From the NCBI GenBank assembly GCA_947085425.1, contig CAMTWK010000051.1:1-22903 (forward strand): a stretch of DNA of 22,903 bases, written 5' to 3'. A program made the position numbers and the translations under genes. Under the pieces are notes generated by a model. The model was given only the letters and a program-made list of their open reading frames with translations, was not told the DNA's origin and made no database searches. This DNA comes from UKL13-2 sp947085425 (GTDB lineage: Bacteria; Pseudomonadota; Gammaproteobacteria; Burkholderiales; Usitatibacteraceae). This document shows positions 1 through 7,146 of this stretch, in pieces; position 1 is the stretch's first letter; every line of letters starts with the position of its first letter.

Positions 1-2
1 CC

Positions 3-440
3 TTTAGATTTTCATTTGCGCCGATTGGCATGACCTGGTTTGCCGGGGCTGGGCACTTTGAACTCGATGAAGAGATCGATGCCAACGGCAACTGGGTGGT
101 CAACGAGTTCCGTCACACCATCAGCAGCCCGGAAGGTGCGATCGGTGTGGTCGCGGTGGCCGTCAACGCTGGTGGCAGCAGCATCACGGATCGATACTTC
201 CTCAAAGACCACTTGGGTTCAAATGCGGGCACCTTCACCGTAAATGGTCTGGAAATCCCCGCCACGTATGATGTTTGGGGGAATCGTATCAGCAGCGGTA
301 CACCCGCCCTGAGCGGCTTTGACACAAGCCAACGCGGCTACACCGGGCATGAGCATCTCGCCACCTACGGGCTGATCCACATGAACGGTCTAGTTCTCTG
401 GGTGCATGCAATCGCAGAGGTCACAGGGGGCTCGGTTTAA
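3..440 (+). CDS. Rhs/YD-repeat protein, C-terminal fragment (5' end outside window, core truncated)
   Basis: The frame is open from the window edge, so the start lies upstream; the first internal ATG is at 30. The protein shows the Rhs-associated core signature: a DRYFLKDHLGS segment, then ATYDVWGNR, then RGYTGHEHLATYGLIHMNG. Rhs proteins are large secreted or surface YD-repeat shells that often carry a toxic C-terminal tip. In this family the core normally continues from IHMNG into a GRVYDPxxGRF stretch. Here the match stops right after IHMNG (about position 387), and the last 16 residues look unrelated before the TAA at 438. I read this as an Rhs gene cut by rearrangement and left with a short junk tail. 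A genuine alternative C-terminal tip is less likely, because the tip normally begins after the complete core. No immunity-like gene is evident directly downstream. Confidence 0.75.
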   Translation, partial: FRFSFAPIGMTWFAGAGHFELDEEIDANGNWVVNEFRHTISSPEGAIGVVAVAVNAGGSSITDRYFLKDHLGSNAGTFTVNGLEIPATYDVWGNRISSGTPALSGFDTSQRGYTGHEHLATYGLIHMNGLVLWVHAIAEVTGGSV

Positions 441-741
441 ATGCAAATTACGCAACAGAGAGGCGAATGCCCCAGCAGTTGATCGTTTTTGAAATAAGGC
501 CACGACCTGCTGGCTTGTCAACAATAAGGAGAGTGCTAATATTTTCATGAGGCAGCCCATATTTGTATTGTTTTCAGAAAATCATGGCCTTTAGGTTGCA
601 GTCATGAAAACGAGATGTTTGGATTCTCCTTTTGAAATTCGATTTTGGAGTTTCTGTGTGGTCAACTTGTGCTTAGCCAAATACGTCGGTCGCTCATGCA
701 ATCCAGTGCGTCACATTAATTCAGAAGGCTGTTGACTTGAC
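441..741. other. Gene-free, AT-rich interval
   Basis: No credible gene is seen in these roughly 300 bases. The stretch is visibly more AT-rich than the housekeeping genes to the right. It holds one modest inverted repeat, CCAGCAG at 472-478 against CTGCTGG at 507-513, with a 28-nt loop and no T-run, so it is not a convincing terminator. A 15-codon ORF from the ATG at 548 has nothing to recommend it. The interval probably is debris between the truncated Rhs gene and the methyltransferase, and must contain whatever promoter the latter uses. Confidence 0.5.
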
Positions 742-1841
742 ATGCTCATTAGATCTCTCGCATGGATACGCGGCAGACTCAAGGCGGCGCATTTGTTGTC
801 CCCCGCAAAAAAAATATTTGGCTATCTGCTTGATTCACGGCGTTCCTGGATTCCAGATAGGTTCGCGTACAGGCTGCGAAGCCTGCTTGAAAAGGCGACG
901 TATGCTGACTGTGAACAAATTCACGACCTTCCGCCAATGTTTCACTATTGGTCAAATAAGTACGTTTTGCCACGGCTGAAGGAACACGGCATCCAAAGTT
1001 TGGAAGTTTTTTTTCTGCGTTATTTGCAGATGACGTTTTCACAATCAGACACGCGATGCCGCCGATACGTTAGCATCGGCGCAGGTAATTGTGATTTTGA
1101 GATTCTGCTTTGCAAACGGCTGGTGGATCAGGGGCATCAGAACTTCGTTATTGAGTGTCTGGATTTCAACAAGGACGCGTTGCGCAGGGGCGCACAAGCG
1201 GCTCGCGAGCACGGGCTATCGGCTTTTGTCATTCCTGTATTGGCGGACTTCAATTCATGGTCGCCGGGCAAACGCTACGATTGCATTATCGCCAATCAAT
1301 CCCTTCATCATGTTGTAAATCTTGAGGGGCTGTTTGACACCATCGCCTTGTCGCTGGAGCACAACGGGTGGTTTGTAACGTCGGATATGATTGGCCGCAA
1401 TTGCCATGCACGTTGGCCGGAGGCTAAAGAGATCATTGATGAATACTGGTCGTCTCTGACCAAGCAACAGCGATTCAATCATATTTCAGGTCGAGTCGAA
1501 CATCAGTTTTTGAATCCGCCCCGAACCCTGGAAACTTTGAGGGAATCCGCGCGCAGGATATTCTGAGCCTGCTTGTGGCGCGTTTCGACTTTGAATTTTT
1601 TTACGGCTTTTCGAATATCATCGCGCCTTTTGTTGACCGCACATTTGGGCCAAACTTTGATCCGCATAATGCACATGACCGCATGCTGATCGATGCGATT
1701 CAGGCGCGCGACGAGCGTGAAATGATCGCCGGTCGCATCAAGCCGACGCAAATGCTTGCAGCGATGACGTTGTCCAGAAATGTGACCTGCAAAGTGGTCG
1801 GCGGATTGGCTCCCCGTGCGGCCATCAGACAACCGGATTGA
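742..1841 (+). pseudogene. Class I SAM-dependent methyltransferase, split by a one-base frameshift
   Basis: The first frame (742-1566, 274 codons) carries a Rossmann-type SAM-binding motif SIGAGN at about residues 111-116, an acidic strand end CLDFN at 139-143, and the motif IIANQSLHH at 182-190, typical of small-molecule or glycan methyltransferases. It ends prematurely at a TGA at 1564. The remainder is in the next frame: from about 1512 it reads ESAPNPGNFEGIRAQDIL and continues through FEFFYGFSN and NFDPHNAHDR to a stop at 1839-1841. Restoring one T in the T5 run at 1507-1511 joins both parts into about 366 residues without any other change. So it is either a recent inactivation or a base-calling error in the homopolymer. 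The substrate cannot be told. The start at 742 has no clear ribosome binding site. Confidence 0.8.
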
Positions 1842-1849
1842 TGCAACGT

Positions 1850-1867
1850 CAACCGTCATCCCGGTTG
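1850..1867. terminator. Small stem-loop between convergent methyltransferase and lipA
   Basis: CAACCG (1850-1855) pairs with CGGTTG (1862-1867) around a 6-nt loop, between two genes that converge. No T-run follows on either strand, so a role as a terminator is only suggested by position. An alternative pairing uses AACCGG at 1831-1836 with CCGGTT at 1861-1866. Confidence 0.25.
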
Positions 1868-1949
1868 CTGGGTCGTCTTTGCAATCGATCGAAAGCCATC
1901 CCAGACGGAAAATTATCGGTTTGCCCGGACTACCTCTGATTTATCATTT

Positions 1950-2909
1950 TCAGACACCCGCATCGTGCGCCATTTGATCGGCATGGTACGAGCTGCGCAC
2001 CATCGGCCCGCAGGCGGCATGAATGAATCCCATTTTTACCGCTTCGGTTTCGAACATTTTGAATTCATCCGGCGGCACATACCGCAGCACCGGTAAGTGG
2101 TGCGCCGACGGTTGTAAATATTGACCGACCGTCAGCATATTGACGTCGTGGGCACGTAAGTCACGCATGACTTCCAAAATTTCTTCGTTGGTTTCACCCA
2201 GCCCAACCATCAAGCCGCTTTTGGTTGGTATGTTGGGGTGCTCGGCTTTGAAATCTTTGAGCAGTTTTAATGAGTGGGCATAGTCCGAGCCGGGCCGTGC
2301 TTGTTTGTACAAACGCGGTACCGTTTCCAAATTGTGATTCATCACATCCGGCGGGGCCTCGCGCAAAATCGCCAGTGAACGATCGAGGCGGCCACGAAAA
2401 TCCGGCGTGAGAATTTCGATTTGGGTGGTCGGTGACAGGGTGCGTGTTTGGCGAATACATTCAACAAAATGGCCGGCACCACCATCGCGCAAATCATCGC
2501 GGTCCACGCTGGTGATGACCACGTATTTGAGTTTGAGTTTGGCGATGGTTTCGGCCAAATGGCGCGGCTCATCGGCATCCAGCGGCAAGGGTCGGCCATG
2601 GCCCACGTCACAAAACGGGCAGCGGCGTGTGCACAGGTCGCCCATGATCATGAAGGTCGCCGTGCCTTTGCCAAAACATTCACCGATATTTGGACACGAC
2701 GCCTCTTCGCATACCGTGTGCAATTTCGCGTCGCGTAAAATTTCCTTGATCTCATAAAAGCGCGATGACGACGAACCCGCCTTGACGCGAATCCAGTCGG
2801 GTTTTTTCAGGCGCTCGGCCGCATTTTGTACAACAACCTTGATTGGAATACGCGCGGTTTTGAGGGCGGATTTTTCTTTCACGCCGACTTTGGAGACAAC
2901 ATCAGTCAT
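1950..2909 (-). CDS. lipA: Lipoyl synthase LipA
   Basis: LipA is a radical SAM enzyme that inserts two sulfur atoms at C6 and C8 of the octanoyl group bound to lipoyl domains, the last step of lipoate assembly. The sequence has both required iron-sulfur signatures: the auxiliary cluster cysteines C67, C72 and C78 in CEEASCPNIGEC, and the radical SAM motif CTRRCPFC with C93, C97 and C100. The family's C-terminal RSSYH, whose serine ligates the auxiliary cluster, is at residues 305-309. The length of 319 aa is normal. The ATG at 2907-2909 overlaps the lipB stop by 8 nt, which implies translational coupling with lipB. It is the last gene of the minus-strand block. Confidence 0.98.
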   Translation of the reverse strand: MTDVVSKVGVKEKSALKTARIPIKVVVQNAAERLKKPDWIRVKAGSSSSRFYEIKEILRDAKLHTVCEEASCPNIGECFGKGTATFMIMGDLCTRRCPFCDVGHGRPLPLDADEPRHLAETIAKLKLKYVVITSVDRDDLRDGGAGHFVECIRQTRTLSPTTQIEILTPDFRGRLDRSLAILREAPPDVMNHNLETVPRLYKQARPGSDYAHSLKLLKDFKAEHPNIPTKSGLMVGLGETNEEILEVMRDLRAHDVNMLTVGQYLQPSAHHLPVLRYVPPDEFKMFETEAVKMGFIHAACGPMVRSSYHADQMAHDAGV

Positions 2910-3525
2910 AAAAATTTTCTTTCAAGTGCAGCACAAGTTTTTGAGCAATCGTGTCCATTTTATCGGGGATACCCAGATCACGCATTTGTGTCACCATCAA
3001 CCCTTCATACCCGCAGGGGTTGATGCGTTTGAACGGTGCCAAATCCATATCAATATTGAGCGCCAGGCCATGATAGGTGGCGTGGTTGGCCACTCGCAGA
3101 CCAATGGCGGCAATTTTGGCGATCCCGGTCGGCCGGTTGACATAAACCCCCGGCATGCCGGATTGACGAATTGCCGTCACGCCGTATTCTGCAAGCAAAT
3201 CAAGCAAAGATTGTTCGATCCGATTCACAAGACTTTTGACGCCATAACCACGTTGCCGGAGGTTCAACAACAAATAAACCACCAATTGGCCGGGGCCGTG
3301 ATACGTCACCTGCCCACCGCGATCAATTTTGGCGACCGGAATTGTGCCGGGGTCGAGCAGGTGTTCTGGTTTGCCGGCGAGTCCCTGGGTAAATACCGGC
3401 GGATGTTCGAGCAGCCAGATTTCATCCGCCGTTTGGTCGGTGGATGTCTTGTTATGCGCACGCATCGCGGTCAACGTGGTGGCGTAATCAACCTGCCCGA
3501 GAAATTTAATGATCGGTGTAGACAT
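2902..3525 (-). CDS. lipB: Octanoyltransferase LipB
   Basis: LipB moves octanoate from acyl carrier protein to the lipoyl domains of 2-oxoacid dehydrogenases and the glycine cleavage H protein, giving the substrate for LipA. Visible motifs are WLLEHPPVFTQG, the RGGQVTYHGPGQ loop, the catalytic lysine K137 in GIAKIAAIG and the catalytic cysteine C171 in NPCGYEG. Both sit two residues beyond the E. coli positions (K135, C169). I chose the ATG at 3523-3525 (207 aa) because family members begin just before this point. An in-frame TTG at 3553-3555 would add ten residues with no family resemblance. The 3' end overlaps lipA by 8 nt. Confidence 0.97.
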   Translation of the reverse strand: MSTPIIKFLGQVDYATTLTAMRAHNKTSTDQTADEIWLLEHPPVFTQGLAGKPEHLLDPGTIPVAKIDRGGQVTYHGPGQLVVYLLLNLRQRGYGVKSLVNRIEQSLLDLLAEYGVTAIRQSGMPGVYVNRPTGIAKIAAIGLRVANHATYHGLALNIDMDLAPFKRINPCGYEGLMVTQMRDLGIPDKMDTIAQKLVLHLKENFYD

Positions 3526-3562
3526 GCGCCCATTCACTGCTTTGGCGAAATACAACCGCGCA

Positions 3563-3877
3563 TTACAGCGCCATGAGTACGGCGGGGTTGGCGGTCAAAT
3601 CCAGATAAATGGCGTCGATCTGCGCTTTGGAGGTGGCTTGAATGGTGGCCGTAACGGCAATAAAGTTGCCGTTTTTGGACGGGCGCATTTCCAGTTGGGT
3701 CGCGTCAAACTCCGGCGCGTGTTTTTGCACAATTGTCAGCACGGTTTGGGCGAAATCGGCATTGGCCGCGTGATCCCCGGCGGCTTTGATGCGCCCCATC
3801 GCCTTGATGGGAAACAGGGTCGGAAAGGTTAATAACGATTCGTCGCCGTTGTCGCCCGTTTTGATTTGTTCACCCAC
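3563..3877 (-). CDS. ybeD: YbeD-family protein (DUF493)
   Basis: This is a 104-aa cytoplasmic protein of the YbeD/DUF493 family. The family has a small alpha-beta fold resembling ACT-type regulatory domains and is usually found next to lipB. Its molecular role is not established; the constant neighbourhood suggests a link to lipoate or to the adjacent cell-wall genes. The core LLTFPTLFPIKAMG and the C-terminal AQIDAIYLDLTANPAVLMAL are typical. The start is GTG at 3875-3877, chosen because GGAG lies 7 nt upstream (minus-strand 3888-3885). The ATG at 3882-3884 is out of frame and meets a stop after four codons. Confidence 0.92.
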   Translation of the reverse strand: MGEQIKTGDNGDESLLTFPTLFPIKAMGRIKAAGDHAANADFAQTVLTIVQKHAPEFDATQLEMRPSKNGNFIAVTATIQATSKAQIDAIYLDLTANPAVLMAL

Positions 3878-3922
3878 AACCCATCTCCACTTTTCGATTC
3901 GTTCGTTCGCAGCCGCGGTCGG

Positions 3923-4810
3923 TTACGCGCGCGGCAAGTCGCGTTTGTAATCTTGAAACAATTGGTACATTTTTTTGAATAACGGCCCCGGTTTGCCCTT
4001 TGTTTCGCCATGGCCCACCGGCTTGTGATCGAGCGACACAATCGGCACCACTTCTTTGGTCGATGACAAAATCCACAATTCGTCGGCGGTCTCGACTTCC
4101 CGCCGCGAGACACGGCGAATTTCCAGAACCATCTTGGCTTTTTGCGCCAACTCGATCATTAATACATAGGTAATGCCCGCCAGAATGAGGTTGTCCATCG
4201 GCGGGCACAAGATAACGCCGTTTTTAACCACGGCAATATTCGACGCCGTTGATTCAGTCAGGTAGCCGTCACGAAACAGGATGGCTTCATCCGCACCGTC
4301 AAACGCAGACTCGTGTTTAAGCAAGACCGCGCCCAACAACGCAGTTGATTTGATCTGGCAACGTAACCAGCGCGAGTCATCCATCGAGGCGGCGGCAATG
4401 CCGTTTTGATACACCTCTGGTTTGGGCGTTGGCAACGGGTTGACCATCAGGAACACGGTCGGGGTCAAACCGGCGGGAATCGAGAAATCACGTTTGGCTA
4501 CGCCGCGCGTCACTTGAATATAAACGCCAACATTGCCGCCACCGTTTTTTTCAATCAATCCGGAAATAATGGATTCCCATTTTTCCATCGAATACGGATT
4601 GGCCAAATACAGCGCATCCATCGAGCGTTGCAAACGAATCAAGTGTTCACGTGCACGCAAACCACGGCCGTCGTAATACGGAATCACTTCATAAACACCA
4701 TCACCAAAAATGAAACCGCGATCAAGCGGAGAGATTTTTGCCTCTTCGATCGGCATATAGGCACCGTTTAGAAAAACGGTTGGTTTACAAAGAGCGGCAG
4801 GTGCGGACAT
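3923..4810 (-). CDS. dat: D-amino acid aminotransferase (class IV, PLP-dependent)
   Basis: The protein is a fold-type IV aminotransferase. The PLP-binding lysine is K154 in CQIKSTALLG and the cofactor-contacting glutamate is E186 in YLTESTASN, each nine residues beyond K145 and E177 of Bacillus D-amino acid aminotransferase. The N-terminal block SPLDRGFIFGDGVYEVIP is characteristic. Enzymes of this type interconvert D-alanine and D-glutamate with their keto acids, so a role in supplying peptidoglycan D-amino acids fits its place between dacC and ybeD. Branched-chain aminotransferase (IlvE) or aminodeoxychorismate lyase (PabC) belong to the same fold, but sequence and neighbourhood favour Dat. 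The ATG is at 4808-4810, with GAGG five nt upstream. Confidence 0.9.
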   Translation of the reverse strand: MSAPAALCKPTVFLNGAYMPIEEAKISPLDRGFIFGDGVYEVIPYYDGRGLRAREHLIRLQRSMDALYLANPYSMEKWESIISGLIEKNGGGNVGVYIQVTRGVAKRDFSIPAGLTPTVFLMVNPLPTPKPEVYQNGIAAASMDDSRWLRCQIKSTALLGAVLLKHESAFDGADEAILFRDGYLTESTASNIAVVKNGVILCPPMDNLILAGITYVLMIELAQKAKMVLEIRRVSRREVETADELWILSSTKEVVPIVSLDHKPVGHGETKGKPGPLFKKMYQLFQDYKRDLPRA

Positions 4811-4827
4811 ATTGGCCTCGATAAAAT

Positions 4828-6090
4828 TTATTTGAACTTGGCAAACATCAAACGCATGGCGTCCCAGCCCCGGCCCAGAAAACCGGCAACCTTCACATTT
4901 TCAAGCGCCACCACCGGAATTTCGGTGACCAGTTTGCCGTCGCGGGTCAGTTTCATTATCCCTGCTTTCTGCCCCACTTGCAGCGGGGCCAGCAGCGGTT
5001 GGGTGGTGGTGAGCGCCGCCGACAGGCCGGTGAATTTATCTTTGGGCAGGGTCAGCCAGACATCGTGATCAAAGCCGAGTTTGACGGTGTTTTGGCTGCC
5101 TTTAAAAATTTCCGGCGTGGCAATTGCGTCGCCCTTTTTGTAGAGGCGTTGCGCGTCAAACATTTGATAACCGTAATTCAGCAGTCGCTGGCTTTCCTGC
5201 GTACGGGCGGCATCGGATGCGGTGCCCAGCACCACAGAAATCAGCCGCCGTTCACCGCCGCCGGGTTGAGGGCGTTTGGCAGTGGCGATCAGACAAAAAC
5301 CGGCGGCATCGGTGTGGCCGGTCTTGAGGCCGTCAACAGTCGGGTCGAGTTGCAACAAACGATTGCGGTTGGGTTGGGTGATTTTGTTATGGGTGAATTC
5401 ACGCTCTTTGTAATAGGCGAACTCAACCGGGAAATCGCGTATCAATGCGTTTGACAACAACAACAAATCTTCGGCGGTCGAATAGTGCAGGATGTTTGGC
5501 AGACCGGTCGAATTCAAAAAGTGGCTGTTGTTCATGCCAAGTTTTTTGGCTTGTTTGGTCATCAGCTGTGCAAACAATTCTTCCGAGCCAGCCACCGCCT
5601 CGGCCAGTGCAATGGCGGCGTCGTTGCCACTTTGCACAATCATGCCGCGAATTAACGATTCGATGGATGGTGTTTGTTTGGGGTCGATAAACATACGCGA
5701 GCCCTCGGCTTTCCATGCACGTTCAGAAACCGGTACGGTTTGTGTCAGTGTGAGTTTTTTGGTTTTGAGAGCGTCAAACACCAGGTATGCCGTCATCAGT
5801 TTGGTGAGGGAGGCCGGTTCAAACCGATCACCGATCGCCTGGCTCGCCAGCACCTGTCCGCTGGAAGCGTCATACAACACATAGGCGCGCGCCGAAACGG
5901 CCGGTGGCGGGATGTCGGCTTGCACGGTCTTCAGTTGCGAGGTAACGGTAGTGGCCGCGGCTGTGGTTGCGGTGGTGGTAGCGTGGCTTGGCGCGCTGAA
6001 CATGAATCCGCCGGCGATGGTGACCATGGTGAGCGTGGTGAGTGTTGCAATCACAGCGACGGTTGAGGCTGGGGAGAAACAAGACTTCAT
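4828..6090 (-). CDS. dacC: D-alanyl-D-alanine carboxypeptidase (PBP5/6 family)
   Basis: This is a low-molecular-weight penicillin-binding protein that trims the terminal D-alanine from peptidoglycan stem peptides in the periplasm. All three active-site motifs are present: SLTK at residues 94-97, SGN at 154-156 and KTG at 256-258. A signal peptide covers about the first 37 residues, ending SAPSHA, followed by a Thr/Ala-rich linker. The C-terminus has the family's beta-rich domain and an end (FLGRGWDAMRLMFAKFK) suited to a membrane-anchoring amphipathic helix. I start at the ATG at 6088-6090 (420 aa). The frame stays open upstream through a tandem repeat to a TTG at 6133-6135, but that would precede the signal peptide with 15 unrelated residues. 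It could equally be named dacA. No good ribosome binding site is seen. Confidence 0.95.
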   Translation of the reverse strand: MKSCFSPASTVAVIATLTTLTMVTIAGGFMFSAPSHATTTATTAAATTVTSQLKTVQADIPPPAVSARAYVLYDASSGQVLASQAIGDRFEPASLTKLMTAYLVFDALKTKKLTLTQTVPVSERAWKAEGSRMFIDPKQTPSIESLIRGMIVQSGNDAAIALAEAVAGSEELFAQLMTKQAKKLGMNNSHFLNSTGLPNILHYSTAEDLLLLSNALIRDFPVEFAYYKEREFTHNKITQPNRNRLLQLDPTVDGLKTGHTDAAGFCLIATAKRPQPGGGERRLISVVLGTASDAARTQESQRLLNYGYQMFDAQRLYKKGDAIATPEIFKGSQNTVKLGFDHDVWLTLPKDKFTGLSAALTTTQPLLAPLQVGQKAGIMKLTRDGKLVTEIPVVALENVKVAGFLGRGWDAMRLMFAKFK

Positions 6091-6107
6091 AGGAATGGGC
6101 TCAATAG

Positions 6108-6158
6108 GTAAAGAGGTAAAGAGATAAAGAGGCAAAGAGGTAATGAGTAGGTAAAGAG
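6108..6158. repeat. Tandem GTAAAGAG octamer repeat in the rlpA-dacC gap
   Basis: Five consecutive 8-bp units run from 6108 to 6147: GTAAAGAG, GTAAAGAG, ATAAAGAG, GCAAAGAG, GTAATGAG. A TAG spacer and a sixth perfect unit follow at 6151-6158. The tract ends 18 bp upstream of the dacC start, so it sits in the dacC leader. On the coding strand it is pyrimidine-rich (CTCTTTAC). Confidence 0.9.
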
Positions 6159-6177
6159 AGACGGAGGATGGCCGGTG

Positions 6178-7146
6178 TTACGGTTTGGAAAAAACCGGTG
6201 ACAGATTGTGTGAAGATTTAATGCGCGCCTGAATGGCTTCGGCCTCGACACGGGATGTATAGGGGCCGAGCCGCACGCGCCACAGATTGTCGATAAACAC
6301 GACATTCAAAGGCTCTCTATTCCAGTCGAGTTCGCGCGCCATGCGGTCACGAAAAATGGCGGCGTTGTCGTGGGAGGAAAACGCGCCAAGCTGCAAAAAT
6401 AATTGTATGCCATCCGCCGCAATGGGTGCAGTGTGTGGCACGGGTGGAGGGGGCGTAATAGGTGAGGCAAGCGGGATCGTTGTCGCCTCTATATTGGATA
6501 GGGTAGCCATGGTTGCGGCAACCGTGCGCGGTGTCTCCCCGGCAAACACGCGCTCAATGATGACCTGGCCGCTGCCGCGATTGGCCAGATCGAGCCGGTG
6601 TGCGGCGGCAAAGGACAAATCGATGACGCGATCGGAATGAAACGGGCCACGATCATTCACCCGCACCACCACCGATTTTTGATTGGCCGGATTGGTGACC
6701 CGCACATACGATGGTAATGGCAGGGTGGTGTGTGCGGCTGTCATGGCGTACATATCGTAGATCTCGCCCATCGAGGTCATGTTGCCGTGATATTTTTTCC
6801 CATACCAAGTGGCAATGCCGGTTTGGCGAAACGGCTCGTTGTTGATGGTCGGCACATAGTTGCGGCCGAATACGCGGTAAGGTTTGTTGGCACCACTGTG
6901 ATATTTTTCGCTGCGTGGCACGGCATCGGCGATGCTGTCCAAATAGGCGGGCGTGTTTCTTTTGGCGTCCGTTCCCGGGCCGTCGTCCTGATAAAAACCG
7001 CCACCGGGTTTGGTGGCCGTGGTGGGCATGTTTGGCGTGGGAGGCGTGGGTTTTTTAGACGCGGTGCCGCATGCGCTGAGTAACGCGGTCATCAGCATCA
7101 CCACCGTCCAAAGTGCAACAGACAAATTTTGACGCCGACGGATCAA
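6178..7146 (-). CDS. rlpA: Septal ring lytic transglycosylase RlpA (lipoprotein, DPBB + SPOR)
   Basis: RlpA is an outer-membrane lipoprotein; in Pseudomonas it cleaves glycan strands lacking stem peptides and contributes to daughter-cell separation. A signal peptide ends in a lipobox LLSAC with lipidated C26. A double-psi beta-barrel domain spans about 108-200, with the catalytic-region GEIYD (E128) and VRVNDRGPF (D165). A Pro-rich linker follows, then a SPOR peptidoglycan-binding domain at about 246-322. The start is TTG at 7144-7146, chosen because GAGG lies 7 nt upstream (7157-7154) inside the preceding gene and because the next methionine (residue 17) would destroy the signal peptide. The TTG overlaps the TGA of the upstream ABC-F gene, so the two are likely translationally coupled. 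Confidence 0.95.
   Translation of the reverse strand: MIRRRQNLSVALWTVVMLMTALLSACGTASKKPTPPTPNMPTTATKPGGGFYQDDGPGTDAKRNTPAYLDSIADAVPRSEKYHSGANKPYRVFGRNYVPTINNEPFRQTGIATWYGKKYHGNMTSMGEIYDMYAMTAAHTTLPLPSYVRVTNPANQKSVVVRVNDRGPFHSDRVIDLSFAAAHRLDLANRGSGQVIIERVFAGETPRTVAATMATLSNIEATTIPLASPITPPPPVPHTAPIAADGIQLFLQLGAFSSHDNAAIFRDRMARELDWNREPLNVVFIDNLWRVRLGPYTSRVEAEAIQARIKSSHNLSPVFSKP

Noticed and set aside
2782..3576. A 264-codon plus-strand ORF across lipA and lipB
   Set aside because: It is antisense to two genes with complete catalytic motifs; its translation is low-complexity shadow sequence.
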